A stretch of DNA of 5,344 nucleotides, taken from NCBI GenBank assembly GCA_017304505.1, contig JAFKKQ010000176.1, forward strand, positions 1-5,344, read 5' to 3'. This DNA comes from Hyphomicrobiales bacterium (lineage in GTDB: Bacteria > Pseudomonadota > Alphaproteobacteria > Rhizobiales > Xanthobacteraceae). The position numbers and the translations under genes were made by a program. How positions within the stretch are numbered: position 1 is the stretch's first letter; every line of letters begins with the position of its first letter. Under the pieces are notes generated by a model. It was not told where the DNA came from and did not search any database. It saw nothing but the letters and a program-made list of their open reading frames with translations. Positions 1 to 5,287 of this stretch are shown here, one piece after another.

Positions 1-349
1 CGCGATAGCCGCCGTAATCGGTCGGCTCCGGTTTGCGCAACAGGCCAGCCCCAACAGCAATCGCCCTGGCGAAAACGGTGTCGACCTCGGCGGCGGTTGC
101 GCAGTTCCACGCCAGCGTCGAGCCGCGAAATGTGCTGGACTCCGGTTGCGACGGCAACACGGCATCGTCGGCAAGTTTATCCCAATCCCACAGCGCCAGC
201 ACCACACCGCCGGCATCGATGAAAGCGATCTCGTCGCCGGTGGCACGAACCTTCCGCGCAAAGCCCAACGCCTCATAGAACCGCGCGCTCGCCGCCACGT
301 CGCGCACGCCGAGCGTCACGACGGTCAACCTTGGCTGGAAAACTTTCAT
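1..349 (-). CDS. VOC/glyoxalase-fold protein, C-terminus beyond the window
   Basis: Reading the minus strand from the ATG at 349-347 gives 116 residues before the window ends. It opens MKVFQPRLTVVTLGVRDVAA, then ARFYEALGF (residues 22-30), GDEIAFIDAGGVVLALWDW (38-56), a second-half strand-helix STLAWNCATAAEVDTVFARA (77-96) and KPEPTDYGGYR at the edge. This is the beta-alpha-beta-beta-beta layout of the vicinal oxygen chelate (glyoxalase/bleomycin-resistance/dioxygenase) superfamily, and GGVVLALW followed by an acidic helix is common in its uncharacterised members. I see no His in the first strand where glyoxalase I keeps a metal ligand, so the reaction is unknown and metal dependence doubtful. 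Only about 10-25 residues should be missing, including the usual DPDG segment. The start codon overlaps the stop of the upstream radical SAM gene (ATGA), so translation is probably coupled and the gene should share its promoter. The family call is firm; the function is open. Confidence 0.85.
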   Translation of the reverse strand, partial: MKVFQPRLTVVTLGVRDVAASARFYEALGFARKVRATGDEIAFIDAGGVVLALWDWDKLADDAVLPSQPESSTFRGSTLAWNCATAAEVDTVFARAIAVGAGLLRKPEPTDYGGYR

Positions 350-1509
350 CCGAACAGACTGAGCTGCTCGGCGCGCGGCCGGGGCGAACGGAAATGCGCC
401 GTGGTCAACGGGGTCTTGTGCCGGTTCAAACCGAGCCGCTCGCAGGCCGTTTCGAAACGGCGGCCGACCATCCAGGCGTAGGGCCCGGTGCCTTTCATGC
501 GCTCGCCGAAGGTCGAGTCGTAATCCTTGCCGCCGCGCATGTCGCGGATGAGCTTCATGACATGCGCGGCGCGATCCGGATAATGGGCGTTGAGCCATTC
601 CACGAACAGATCGCGCACTTCGAGCGGCAACCGGAGCAGCACATAGCCCGCGCCCTGGACTCCGGCAACCGATGCGGCATCGAGAATGCGCTCGATGTCG
701 GCGTCGTTGATGGCCGGGATGATGGGTGCCACCATCACCGAGGTCGGCACGCCCGCCGCCGACAATTGCCGCAACGCTTCAAGCCTGCGGCTCGGCGTCG
801 CCGCGCGCGGCTCCATCGTGCGCGCAAGTTTCGCATCGAGCGTCGTCACCGACAGCGCGACACGCACGAGGTTGCGCTCCGCGAGCCGCGCGAGGATGTC
901 GAGATCGCGCAGGACCAGCGACGACTTGGTGACAATGCCGACCGGATGCCCGGCGCGCTCCAGCACTTCGAGGATGCCGCGCATCACCTGATGCTTGCGC
1001 TCGACCGGCTGATACGGATCGGTGTTGGTGCCGATGGCGATGGTGCGCGGCTCATAGCCCGGCGCCGACAGTTCCTTTTCCAGGAGCGCCGGCGCGTCGG
1101 GCTTCACAAACAGCTTGGATTCGAAATCGAGACCGGGCGACAATCCGAGATAGGCGTGTGTCGGCCGCGCGAAGCAATAAACGCAGCCGTGCTCGCAGCC
1201 GCGATACGGATTGATCGAACGGTCGAACGAAATATCCGGCGAGGTGTTGCGGGTGATGATCTTGCGCGTGGCGTCAACGGAAACCGTGGTCGCGAACGGC
1301 GGCAATTCCTCAAGGCTCTGCCAGCCGTCGTCGAAGGCGATACGGGCAATCGGCTCGTAGCGCCCGGACGCATTGGAGAGCGTACCGCGCCCCCTGCGGC
1401 GCTCGCGCTCGACGCGCGTGCCGGGCATCCCCGCCGAAGTCGGGCTTCCCGCCGGCGCGGAGGGCACCGACGCCGACGGGACTCGGACTGCTGCTGATGA
1501 ACGGGCCAT
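346..1509 (-). CDS. PA0069/Rv2578c-type radical SAM protein with a clamp-binding-like C-terminus
   Basis: This 387-residue protein has a radical SAM core starting at RSINPYRGCEHGCVYCFARP, where the CX3CX2C cysteines C105, C109 and C112 would bind the [4Fe-4S] cluster that cleaves S-adenosylmethionine. The blocks RGRGTLSN (40-47), SPDISFDRSINPYRGCEHGC (90-109), THAYLGLSPGLDFE (117-130), GTNTDPYQPVE (160-170) and VMVAPIIPAIND (258-269) identify the PA0069/Rv2578c family, which is related to spore photoproduct lyase (SplB) but is not SplB; its substrate is unknown to me. The first 40 residues are rich in Ala, Ser, Pro and Gly and look disordered. Met28 is an alternative start but has no good ribosome site; Met1 has GGAT 7 bases upstream and fits a promoter about 30 bases further on. 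The protein ends EQLSLFG: residues 382-386, QLSLF, match the beta-clamp-binding consensus QL(S/D)LF. A perfect GTTC-N7-GTTC box lies 55 bp upstream. The stop overlaps the next gene's ATG. A DNA-repair role is inference. Confidence 0.93.
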   Translation of the reverse strand: MARSSAAVRVPSASVPSAPAGSPTSAGMPGTRVERERRRGRGTLSNASGRYEPIARIAFDDGWQSLEELPPFATTVSVDATRKIITRNTSPDISFDRSINPYRGCEHGCVYCFARPTHAYLGLSPGLDFESKLFVKPDAPALLEKELSAPGYEPRTIAIGTNTDPYQPVERKHQVMRGILEVLERAGHPVGIVTKSSLVLRDLDILARLAERNLVRVALSVTTLDAKLARTMEPRAATPSRRLEALRQLSAAGVPTSVMVAPIIPAINDADIERILDAASVAGVQGAGYVLLRLPLEVRDLFVEWLNAHYPDRAAHVMKLIRDMRGGKDYDSTFGERMKGTGPYAWMVGRRFETACERLGLNRHKTPLTTAHFRSPRPRAEQLSLFG

Positions 1510-1512
1510 GAT

Positions 1513-1537
1513 TGCGATCCAACCAACTGCGATCCAA
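1513..1537 (-). repeat. Two 10-bp direct repeats in the radical SAM leader
   Basis: TTGGATCGCA (minus strand) occurs at 1537-1528 and again at 1522-1513, a 15-bp period. The copy nearer the gene contains the GGAT that may act as the weak ribosome site for the ATG at 1509. The second GGAT lies too far away to serve that start. The repeat could be a chance duplication or a regulatory element in the leader. Confidence 0.6.
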
Positions 1538-1545
1538 TGCTGTGC

Positions 1546-1574
1546 TATCTAGGGGATCACTTAGAACAAAACAA
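1546..1574 (-). promoter_or_regulatory. Putative promoter of the radical SAM-VOC unit
   Basis: On the minus strand TTGTTT (1574-1569) and TAGATA (1551-1546) are separated by exactly 17 bases. The -10 match to TATAAT is only partial, but the spacing is ideal, the surrounding DNA is the most AT-rich in this part of the window, and the expected start near 1539 leaves a leader of about 30 bases. The -35 element lies within the LexA-type box, as expected for a repressed promoter. The transcription start is inferred. Confidence 0.5.
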
Positions 1575-1578
1575 GAAC
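1564..1578 (-). promoter_or_regulatory. Alphaproteobacterial SOS (LexA) box, GTTC-N7-GTTC
   Basis: The minus strand reads GTTCTTGTTTTGTTC, a perfect match to the direct-repeat operator GTTC-N7-GTTC known for LexA of alphaproteobacteria, with the T-rich spacer typical of such sites. It lies 55 bp upstream of the radical SAM start and covers its likely -35 element. With eight fixed bases, the motif is expected by chance roughly once in 33 kb counting both strands, so a hit in this 175-bp intergenic region is unlikely but not impossible. It also lies 106 bp upstream of the divergent DUF3551 gene, which might be affected as well. Confidence 0.7.
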
Positions 1579-1670
1579 AAACTCATACGCTGCATCGAAA
1601 TTTCTAGCGTATTGAAACAACATCGGATTTCTGCACTTGTTCCCGCAGAACCGGTGGATGGCGCCGGCCG

Positions 1671-1676
1671 AAGGAG
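1671..1676 (+). promoter_or_regulatory. Ribosome binding site AAGGAG deciding the DUF3551 start
   Basis: AAGGAG lies 8 bases before the ATG at 1685. It selects that start over an in-frame ATG at 1637, which has no such site and would put non-hydrophobic residues ahead of the signal peptide. Confidence 0.85.
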
Positions 1677-1684
1677 CCTGCCCT

Positions 1685-1975
1685 ATGAAAAAGACCCTGC
1701 TGATCGGCGCGCTCGTGACCGCCGCGTTGCTGCCGGCGGGCGAAAGCCGCGCCTATTACGAGGGACCGTGGTGCGCGGTCGTCAACGACGGCGCAGGCAA
1801 CGTCGTCGAAAACTGCTCGATGCGCTCGTTCGAAATGTGCCGCCAGGAAGCCTTGCTGGGTGGCCCGACAGGGTTCTGCCGGATCAACGGGCGCTTCCCC
1901 GGCTATTGGTCAAAGCCGGGTCAGCCGCATAAAGCCAAGCACAAGCGCCGGCACCACAGCCATCACCGCGGCTGA
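1685..1975 (+). CDS. Small secreted DUF3551-like protein with His-rich basic tail
   Basis: This is a 96-residue protein. Residues 1-23 form a signal peptide (KK, then hydrophobic LLIGALVTAALLPAG, then SRA with probable cleavage after Ala23), so it should be periplasmic or secreted. The mature part begins YYEGPWCAVV and has four cysteines (C30, C44, C52, C65) in the pattern PWC...ENCSM..FEMC...GFC.ING, which resembles the DUF3551 family of short exported proteins common in Bradyrhizobium-like bacteria; no function is known to me. The four cysteines could make two disulfides. The last 16 residues (PHKAKHKRRHHSHHRG) contain six histidines and five Lys/Arg and could bind metal ions or anionic polymers, which is speculation. 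The start is set by AAGGAG 8 bases upstream. The gene is divergent from the radical SAM gene and convergent with the UbiD gene, 18 bp away. I found no convincing promoter for it. Confidence 0.85.
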   Translation: MKKTLLIGALVTAALLPAGESRAYYEGPWCAVVNDGAGNVVENCSMRSFEMCRQEALLGGPTGFCRINGRFPGYWSKPGQPHKAKHKRRHHSHHRG

Positions 1976-1980
1976 GCCGC
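1968..1980. terminator. Short hairpin at the convergent gene ends
   Basis: GCGGC-TGA-GCCGC is a perfect 5-bp inverted repeat whose three-base loop is the stop codon of the DUF3551 gene. It lies between two convergent genes, where a bidirectional terminator would be useful. No T-run follows on either strand, so it is weak as an intrinsic terminator. Confidence 0.25.
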
Positions 1981-1993
1981 TCCCGGCGGGGCG

Positions 1994-3367
1994 TCAGCGC
2001 CCTTCAAGCTCCGGCATTGCGAAGTCTTCCCAGCCGGGAACGTCGGCCACTTCCGAGAACGGCTTGCCGAACGGCTTGGTCGCGTCGACACCGATCGCCG
2101 ATGCGGTGCGCATCGGCCGTGCCAGCTTCGGATCGTCGATCGAAGGGTCCGAAGGACCTGCCGGAATGTCGCCGACGATGATCGTGTCTTTCTGCGGCTG
2201 CACGCGGAACGCCATCGCCCATTCCACTTCCGAGGAGGAATGCACGTCGATGTCCGGGTCGACGACGATGGTCCATTTCGGACGGATATTGCTCGACATC
2301 GAAGCGAGGATCACCTGGCGTGCCTCGCCGGCGAAGCGCTGGTTCATCGAGATCACGACGTAGAACGACACGCCCGCGGAGGCCCGCACCGACACACTCT
2401 CGATGGTCGGAAACTGGCGCTTGAGCGTCTTGAGGAACGACGCCTCGAACGGAATCTGCTTGAGGATATGGTTCTCGGTCACCGGCTCGCCGGTCAGGAG
2501 GCCCTGGAAGATCGGCTTCTTGCGGTGGGTGATGGCGGTGACGCGGCCGACAGGCTTCGGCGTCGCCGGCGTGTAGTAGCCGGTGTACTCGCCGAGCGGC
2601 CCCTCCATCACCGTTGTGTCCATATCGACCTCGAACTCGATCACCATCTCTGCGGTGGCGGGCACTTCGATGTCGCAAGTCTTGCATTTGACCAGTTCGA
2701 CCGGCGCGCCGCGCAAGCCGCCGGCAACCTCCCAGTCGTTGGTCTGGTCGTGCACCTGCACCTGACACGTGTAGGCGAGGATGGGATCGACGCCGATCAC
2801 CAGCGCTCCGCGTGGCTTGATGCCGAGCTTCTGCGCCTTCAGTTGGTTCTTGCCGAAGCGGTGGAAGGGCTGCGCCGAGAACGAAACGGTGTCCTTGCCG
2901 AGAATGAGGAAGCGATAGTGGCCGATGTCCGGCACGCCCGTTTCCGGATCCTTGGACACGACGATGCCTGGCGTAATGTAAGGCCCGCCGTCCTTCGGAC
3001 TGTAGGTCGGGATCGGCAGCCGGCGCAGGTCGATGTCGTCGCCGGTGAGAACGACCTCCTGGCACGGTGCGCTGCCCTTGGCCATGACCGGCGCTATCGG
3101 ATTGTCGAGACCGTCGAGCACCTTTTGCAGGATGCCTTTCTCGTCGGTCTGGAACGCCAGCAGCGCCTGGGCGCGGTTGGAATAGACGCCGCAGACCAGC
3201 GGAAATTCGGTGCCGGTATCGTTGAAGGACACGGCGACACCGCCGGCCTTGTAGGCGTGCTTGAGCGCCTTGCCGACATCGGCCATCGCAATCGGCCGGT
3301 TGACGTCGATCAGTTCGCCATGCTGGCGCAAGACATCGAGAAACTGGCGAAAATCCTGATACGGCAT
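1994..3367 (-). CDS. UbiD-family prenylated-FMN-dependent decarboxylase
   Basis: This 457-residue protein is close to the usual UbiD-family length. The N-terminus (DFRQFLDVLRQHGELIDVNRPI, residues 5-26), GALVIGVDP (187-195), LRGAPVELVKC (218-228), EVPATAEMVIE (234-244), EGPLGEYTGYYTP (255-267) and VEWAMAFRVQP (381-391) are family landmarks. By comparison with fungal Fdc1, E255 and E260 should be the two glutamates and R152 (in DIGHYR) the arginine of the E-R-E catalytic set, with H169 and E224 as likely metal/cofactor ligands. The usual Asn of the NxGxYR motif is Asp147 here. Such enzymes reversibly decarboxylate aromatic or alpha,beta-unsaturated acids in the cytosol using prenylated FMN made by UbiX; no ubiX is in the window. 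Sequence does not give the substrate. Because a solute receptor lies beside it, a catabolic role seems likelier than ubiquinone synthesis. The start is supported by GGAG 6 bases upstream and a promoter just beyond. A divergent receptor gene begins 119 bp away. Confidence 0.95.
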   Translation of the reverse strand: MPYQDFRQFLDVLRQHGELIDVNRPIAMADVGKALKHAYKAGGVAVSFNDTGTEFPLVCGVYSNRAQALLAFQTDEKGILQKVLDGLDNPIAPVMAKGSAPCQEVVLTGDDIDLRRLPIPTYSPKDGGPYITPGIVVSKDPETGVPDIGHYRFLILGKDTVSFSAQPFHRFGKNQLKAQKLGIKPRGALVIGVDPILAYTCQVQVHDQTNDWEVAGGLRGAPVELVKCKTCDIEVPATAEMVIEFEVDMDTTVMEGPLGEYTGYYTPATPKPVGRVTAITHRKKPIFQGLLTGEPVTENHILKQIPFEASFLKTLKRQFPTIESVSVRASAGVSFYVVISMNQRFAGEARQVILASMSSNIRPKWTIVVDPDIDVHSSSEVEWAMAFRVQPQKDTIIVGDIPAGPSDPSIDDPKLARPMRTASAIGVDATKPFGKPFSEVADVPGWEDFAMPELEGR

Positions 3368-3393
3368 GGCGGTCTCCCCGAAGCGGACGTGCC

Positions 3394-3422
3394 GATAGAC
3401 ACTGAGGGTCCTTCGCTGTCAA
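3394..3422 (-). promoter_or_regulatory. Sigma-70-like promoter of the UbiD-family gene
   Basis: On the minus strand a perfect -35 box TTGACA (3422-3417) is followed after 17 bases by TCTATC (3399-3394), a partial -10 match. Transcription would begin near 3387, giving a leader of about 20 bases that contains the GGGGAGA ribosome site (3379-3373) ahead of the ATG at 3367. The geometry is good; activity is inferred. Confidence 0.6.
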
Positions 3423-3435
3423 TGCGCTGGACACG

Positions 3436-3464
3436 GCGCGCCAATGGATGCAGCGTGCGCGCCA
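3436..3464. repeat. Direct repeat GCGCGCCA with 21-bp period in the divergent promoter region
   Basis: GCGCGCCA occurs at 3436-3443 and 3457-3464. The 21-bp period is two helical turns, placing both copies on the same face of DNA. They sit between the UbiD promoter and the receptor start, where a shared regulator could bind. The first copy is part of the palindrome GGCGCGCC. In GC-rich DNA this may be chance. Confidence 0.35.
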
Positions 3465-3473
3465 CGATGGAAT

Positions 3474-3479
3474 GGAGAA
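3474..3479 (+). promoter_or_regulatory. Ribosome binding site GGAGAA deciding the receptor start
   Basis: GGAGAA lies 7 bases before the ATG at 3487. It favours that start over the in-frame ATGs at 3448 and 3472, which would add up to 13 polar residues before the signal peptide. Confidence 0.8.
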
Positions 3480-3486
3480 CACACCG

Positions 3487-4485
3487 ATGAAGATGCGTGT
3501 CGCACCGACACTCGCGCGGATTTTCGCACTCGTATTGGCCTTTGGCACCGCCGGTACGGCGTCCGCGCAAACGGCAGCCGATGCGAAATGGCCGGACAAG
3601 CCGATTCACATCATCGTGCCGCTGCCGGCCGGCTCCGCCGCCGACGTGATGGCACGCCTGATCGGCCAGAACCTGAGCAAGCGGCTCGGACAGCCGGTCA
3701 TCATCGACAACCGCAGCGGCGCGAGCGGCGTCATCGGCAGCGACGCCGTCGCCAAGTCGGCGCCGGACGGCTACACGCTCGGGGTTGCGACTTCGACCAC
3801 GCACATCACCGCGCCGGTTCTCAATGCAAAGATGCCCTACGACGCGGCGAAGGATTTCACGATGATCGCCATCGTGGGCGAATCGCCCTACGTGCTGGTG
3901 GCCCGTCCCGATCTTCCGGCGAAGACCGTCGCCGAGATGGTCGCGCTCGCCAAGGCGAAGCCCGGCACGCTCAGCTATTCGTCCGTCGGCAATGCAAGCC
4001 AGGCGCGTCTTCTGGGCGAGTTGTTCTCGTCGTTGACCGGCGTGAAGCTCAATCACATTCCTTATAAGACCTCGACCCATGCTGTGATCGACTTGGTCGA
4101 GGGCCGCATCGACATGCAGTTCGGCATCGTCGGCAGCAGCCTCGCCCTGATCCGCCAGGGCAAGTTGCGCGCGCTCGCCACGACGACGGCGCGCCGCACG
4201 CAAGACCTGCCGGATGTGCCGACGATGGCCGAGGCCGGCGTTCCGGGCTTTGTCTCCAGCCTGATGTTTGCGCTGGTCGCACCGGCCGGCATCCCCGCTC
4301 CGATCGTGAAGCGGCTCAATCACGACGTGGTGGAGATCATGGCCCTGCCCGAGGTGAAGCGCGCGCTGGCTTCACAGGCGATCGAGGCGACATCGAGCAC
4401 GCCGGAGCAGGCCACCGAGCGCTTCGCCAAAGAGATCGGGTCTTGGAAAAGCCTCGCGATCAAGGCGGGCCTGCGGTCGCAATAA
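3487..4485 (+). CDS. Bug/TctC-family periplasmic solute-binding protein
   Basis: This 332-residue protein has a signal peptide (MKMR, hydrophobic core IFALVLAFGTAG, TASA with cleavage likely after Ala27) and a mature part of about 305 residues, the normal size for Bug receptors, the extracytoplasmic subunits of tripartite tricarboxylate (TctABC-type) transporters. Landmarks are WPDKPIHIIVPLPAGSAADV (35-54; first ligand loop), LGQPVIIDNRSGASGVIGSD (67-86), SAPDGYTLG (91-99), PGTLSYSSVGNASQARLLGE (159-178), IPYKTSTHAVIDLVEGRIDM (191-210), GKLRALATTT (225-234), PDVPTMAEAGVPGF (242-255) and APAGIPAPIVKRLN (265-278). Bug proteins bind carboxylates or related small molecules; the ligand cannot be read here. 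No TctA/TctB membrane subunits are in the window, as is common for the many orphan Bug genes. It is divergent from a UbiD-type decarboxylase, suggesting a shared carboxylic-acid substrate. I could not find a clear promoter for it. Confidence 0.95.
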   Translation: MKMRVAPTLARIFALVLAFGTAGTASAQTAADAKWPDKPIHIIVPLPAGSAADVMARLIGQNLSKRLGQPVIIDNRSGASGVIGSDAVAKSAPDGYTLGVATSTTHITAPVLNAKMPYDAAKDFTMIAIVGESPYVLVARPDLPAKTVAEMVALAKAKPGTLSYSSVGNASQARLLGELFSSLTGVKLNHIPYKTSTHAVIDLVEGRIDMQFGIVGSSLALIRQGKLRALATTTARRTQDLPDVPTMAEAGVPGFVSSLMFALVAPAGIPAPIVKRLNHDVVEIMALPEVKRALASQAIEATSSTPEQATERFAKEIGSWKSLAIKAGLRSQ

Positions 4486-4516
4486 TCGCGGCGGCCTCCT
4501 CCACCGAGCCGTCGTC

Positions 4517-4547
4517 ATGGCCGGGCTCGTCCCGGCCATTTCGTTTT
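4517..4547 (+). terminator. Terminator-like hairpin after the receptor gene
   Basis: ATGGCCGGG (4517-4525) and CCCGGCCAT (4531-4539) form a perfect 9-bp stem with a 5-base loop, followed by an interrupted T-tract (TTTCGTTTT, 4539-4547), 31 bp after the receptor stop codon. This fits an intrinsic terminator. The sequence also resembles a dispersed palindrome that I recall as frequent in Bradyrhizobium-like genomes (ATGGCCGGGCT.GTCCCGGCCAT), so it may be a repeat that also terminates transcription. Confidence 0.6.
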
Positions 4548-4571
4548 AGCAGACCGTTGAAGAGGGCTTCC

Positions 4572-4689
4572 GTCATTCCGGGGCGTGCGCAAGCGCGGTT
4601 ACGCGCGATAGCGCGAACCCGGAATCCAGAGGCAAATTTCGCGCTTGTATCTGGATTCCGGTTTCGGCCTTCGGCCGGCCCGGAATGAC
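4572..4689. repeat. Composite REP-like palindromic element, 118 bp
   Basis: The ends GTCATTCCGGG (4572-4582) and CCCGGAATGAC (4679-4689) are perfect 11-bp inverted repeats. Nested inside are CCGGAATCCAGA (4619-4630) with TCTGGATTCCGG (4650-4661), a perfect 12-bp inverted repeat around 19 bases, and CGCGC-GATA-GCGCG (4602-4615). This matches the build of the small non-coding palindromic repeats scattered between genes in Bradyrhizobium and its relatives, recalled rather than searched. A run of seven T (4699-4705) begins 10 bp beyond its right end, so it may help end transcription on the plus strand. It contains no convincing gene. Confidence 0.75.
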
Positions 4690-4714
4690 AACGGCGAGTT
4701 TTTTTAACGATCCA

Positions 4715-5278
4715 CTAAGCCGTCGCGCCCTTGGCTTTCGGGCGGCGCATGTGCTCGTCGAGGCGTGGCATCAGTTCGACGAAATTGCAGGGCCGGTAAC
4801 GGTAGTCGAGCTGATGGACGAGGATTTCGTCCCAGGCATCCCGGCACGCACCCGGCGAGCCCGGCAGGCAGAAGATGAACGTCGCCTTGGCAACGCCGGC
4901 GGTCACGCGCGACTGGACGGTGGACGATCCGATCTTGGCGTGACTGATCAAATGAAAGACCGTGGAAAAGCCATCCATCCGCTTTTCGAACAGCGGCTCG
5001 ACCGCCTCCGGTGTCACATCGCGCCCGGTGAAGCCGGTGCCGCCGGTCGAGATAATGACGTCGACTGCGGGATCATCCATCCAGGTTTGCATCCGCTCCT
5101 GAATCCGCACCACATCGTCCGCGACGATGGCGCGATCGGCAACGGCGTGTCCCGCCTTCTCGATCCGCTCGGCGAGCGTCGCGCCGGACTTGTCGTCGGC
5201 AAGCTCGCGGGTGTCGGACACCGTCAGCACCGCGATCTTGAGCGGGACGAACGGACGTTGCTCGTCGATACCGGGCAT
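4715..5278 (-). CDS. moaB: Molybdenum cofactor biosynthesis protein MoaB
   Basis: This 187-residue protein is a little longer than E. coli MoaB. It has the MoaB/MogA fold markers: [20 protein letters not shown] (13-32), the molybdopterin-binding loop [15 protein letters not shown] (77-91; Asp87 aligns with the essential RD aspartate of MogA), [20 protein letters not shown] (116-135), [12 protein letters not shown] (138-149) and [11 protein letters not shown] (156-166). The last three blocks match MoaB rather than MogA. Members adenylylate molybdopterin (MPT-AMP) before molybdate insertion, although E. coli MoaB itself is thought dispensable. The start is supported by AGGA (5287-5284), 5 bases upstream and overlapping the stop codon of the preceding gene; the two are probably one transcript with coupled translation. 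The C-terminal tail [11 protein letters not shown] is basic and probably disordered. The gene is convergent with the receptor gene across the palindromic repeats. Confidence 0.95.
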   Translation of the reverse strand: MPGIDEQRPFVPLKIAVLTVSDTRELADDKSGATLAERIEKAGHAVADRAIVADDVVRIQERMQTWMDDPAVDVIISTGGTGFTGRDVTPEAVEPLFEKRMDGFSTVFHLISHAKIGSSTVQSRVTAGVAKATFIFCLPGSPGACRDAWDEILVHQLDYRYRPCNFVELMPRLDEHMRRPKAKGATA

Positions 5279-5283
5279 CTCGA

Positions 5284-5287
5284 TCCT
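5284..5287 (-). promoter_or_regulatory. Ribosome binding site AGGA for moaB, overlapping the upstream stop
   Basis: On the minus strand the stop TAG (5288-5286) of the preceding frame and AGGA (5287-5284) overlap, and the moaB ATG follows 5 bases later. The arrangement favours translational coupling. Confidence 0.55.

Noticed and set aside
331..1497. 388-codon plus-strand open frame opposite the radical SAM gene
   Set aside because: It mirrors the radical SAM gene, is dominated by Arg/Ala/His as expected from antisense of GC-rich codons, and has no recognisable domain.
346..1509. Annotation of the radical SAM gene as spore photoproduct lyase (splB)
   Set aside because: The conserved blocks match the PA0069/Rv2578c family, which is only related to SplB, and the organism does not look spore-forming.
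1612..1640. TTGAAA-N17-ACTTGT as a promoter for the DUF3551 gene
   Set aside because: The -10 element is too poor to call, and no better option was found on that strand.
1639..1651. GTTC-N5-GAAC inverted repeat as a second LexA site
   Set aside because: Spacing and orientation differ from the alphaproteobacterial GTTC-N7-GTTC direct repeat and from the Gram-positive GAAC-N4-GTTC form. It is probably chance or a small leader hairpin.
2240..3490. 416-codon plus-strand frame opposite the UbiD gene
   Set aside because: It is an antisense shadow: rich in Arg, Asp, His and Leu, without motifs, and its end overlaps the better supported start of the receptor gene.
2004..3599. 531-codon minus-strand frame overlapping the UbiD gene
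   Set aside because: It is a frame-shifted reading of the UbiD gene with Arg-rich low-complexity composition. It also crosses the UbiD promoter and the start of the receptor gene.
3310..4323. 337-codon minus-strand frame opposite the receptor gene
   Set aside because: It is an antisense shadow of the Bug gene, running across the promoter region and into the UbiD gene, with no family features.
4443..4688. 81-codon plus-strand frame over the receptor end and the repeats
   Set aside because: It translates the palindromic repeat region and the tail of the receptor gene in another frame. Its sequence reflects repeat composition, not a protein family.
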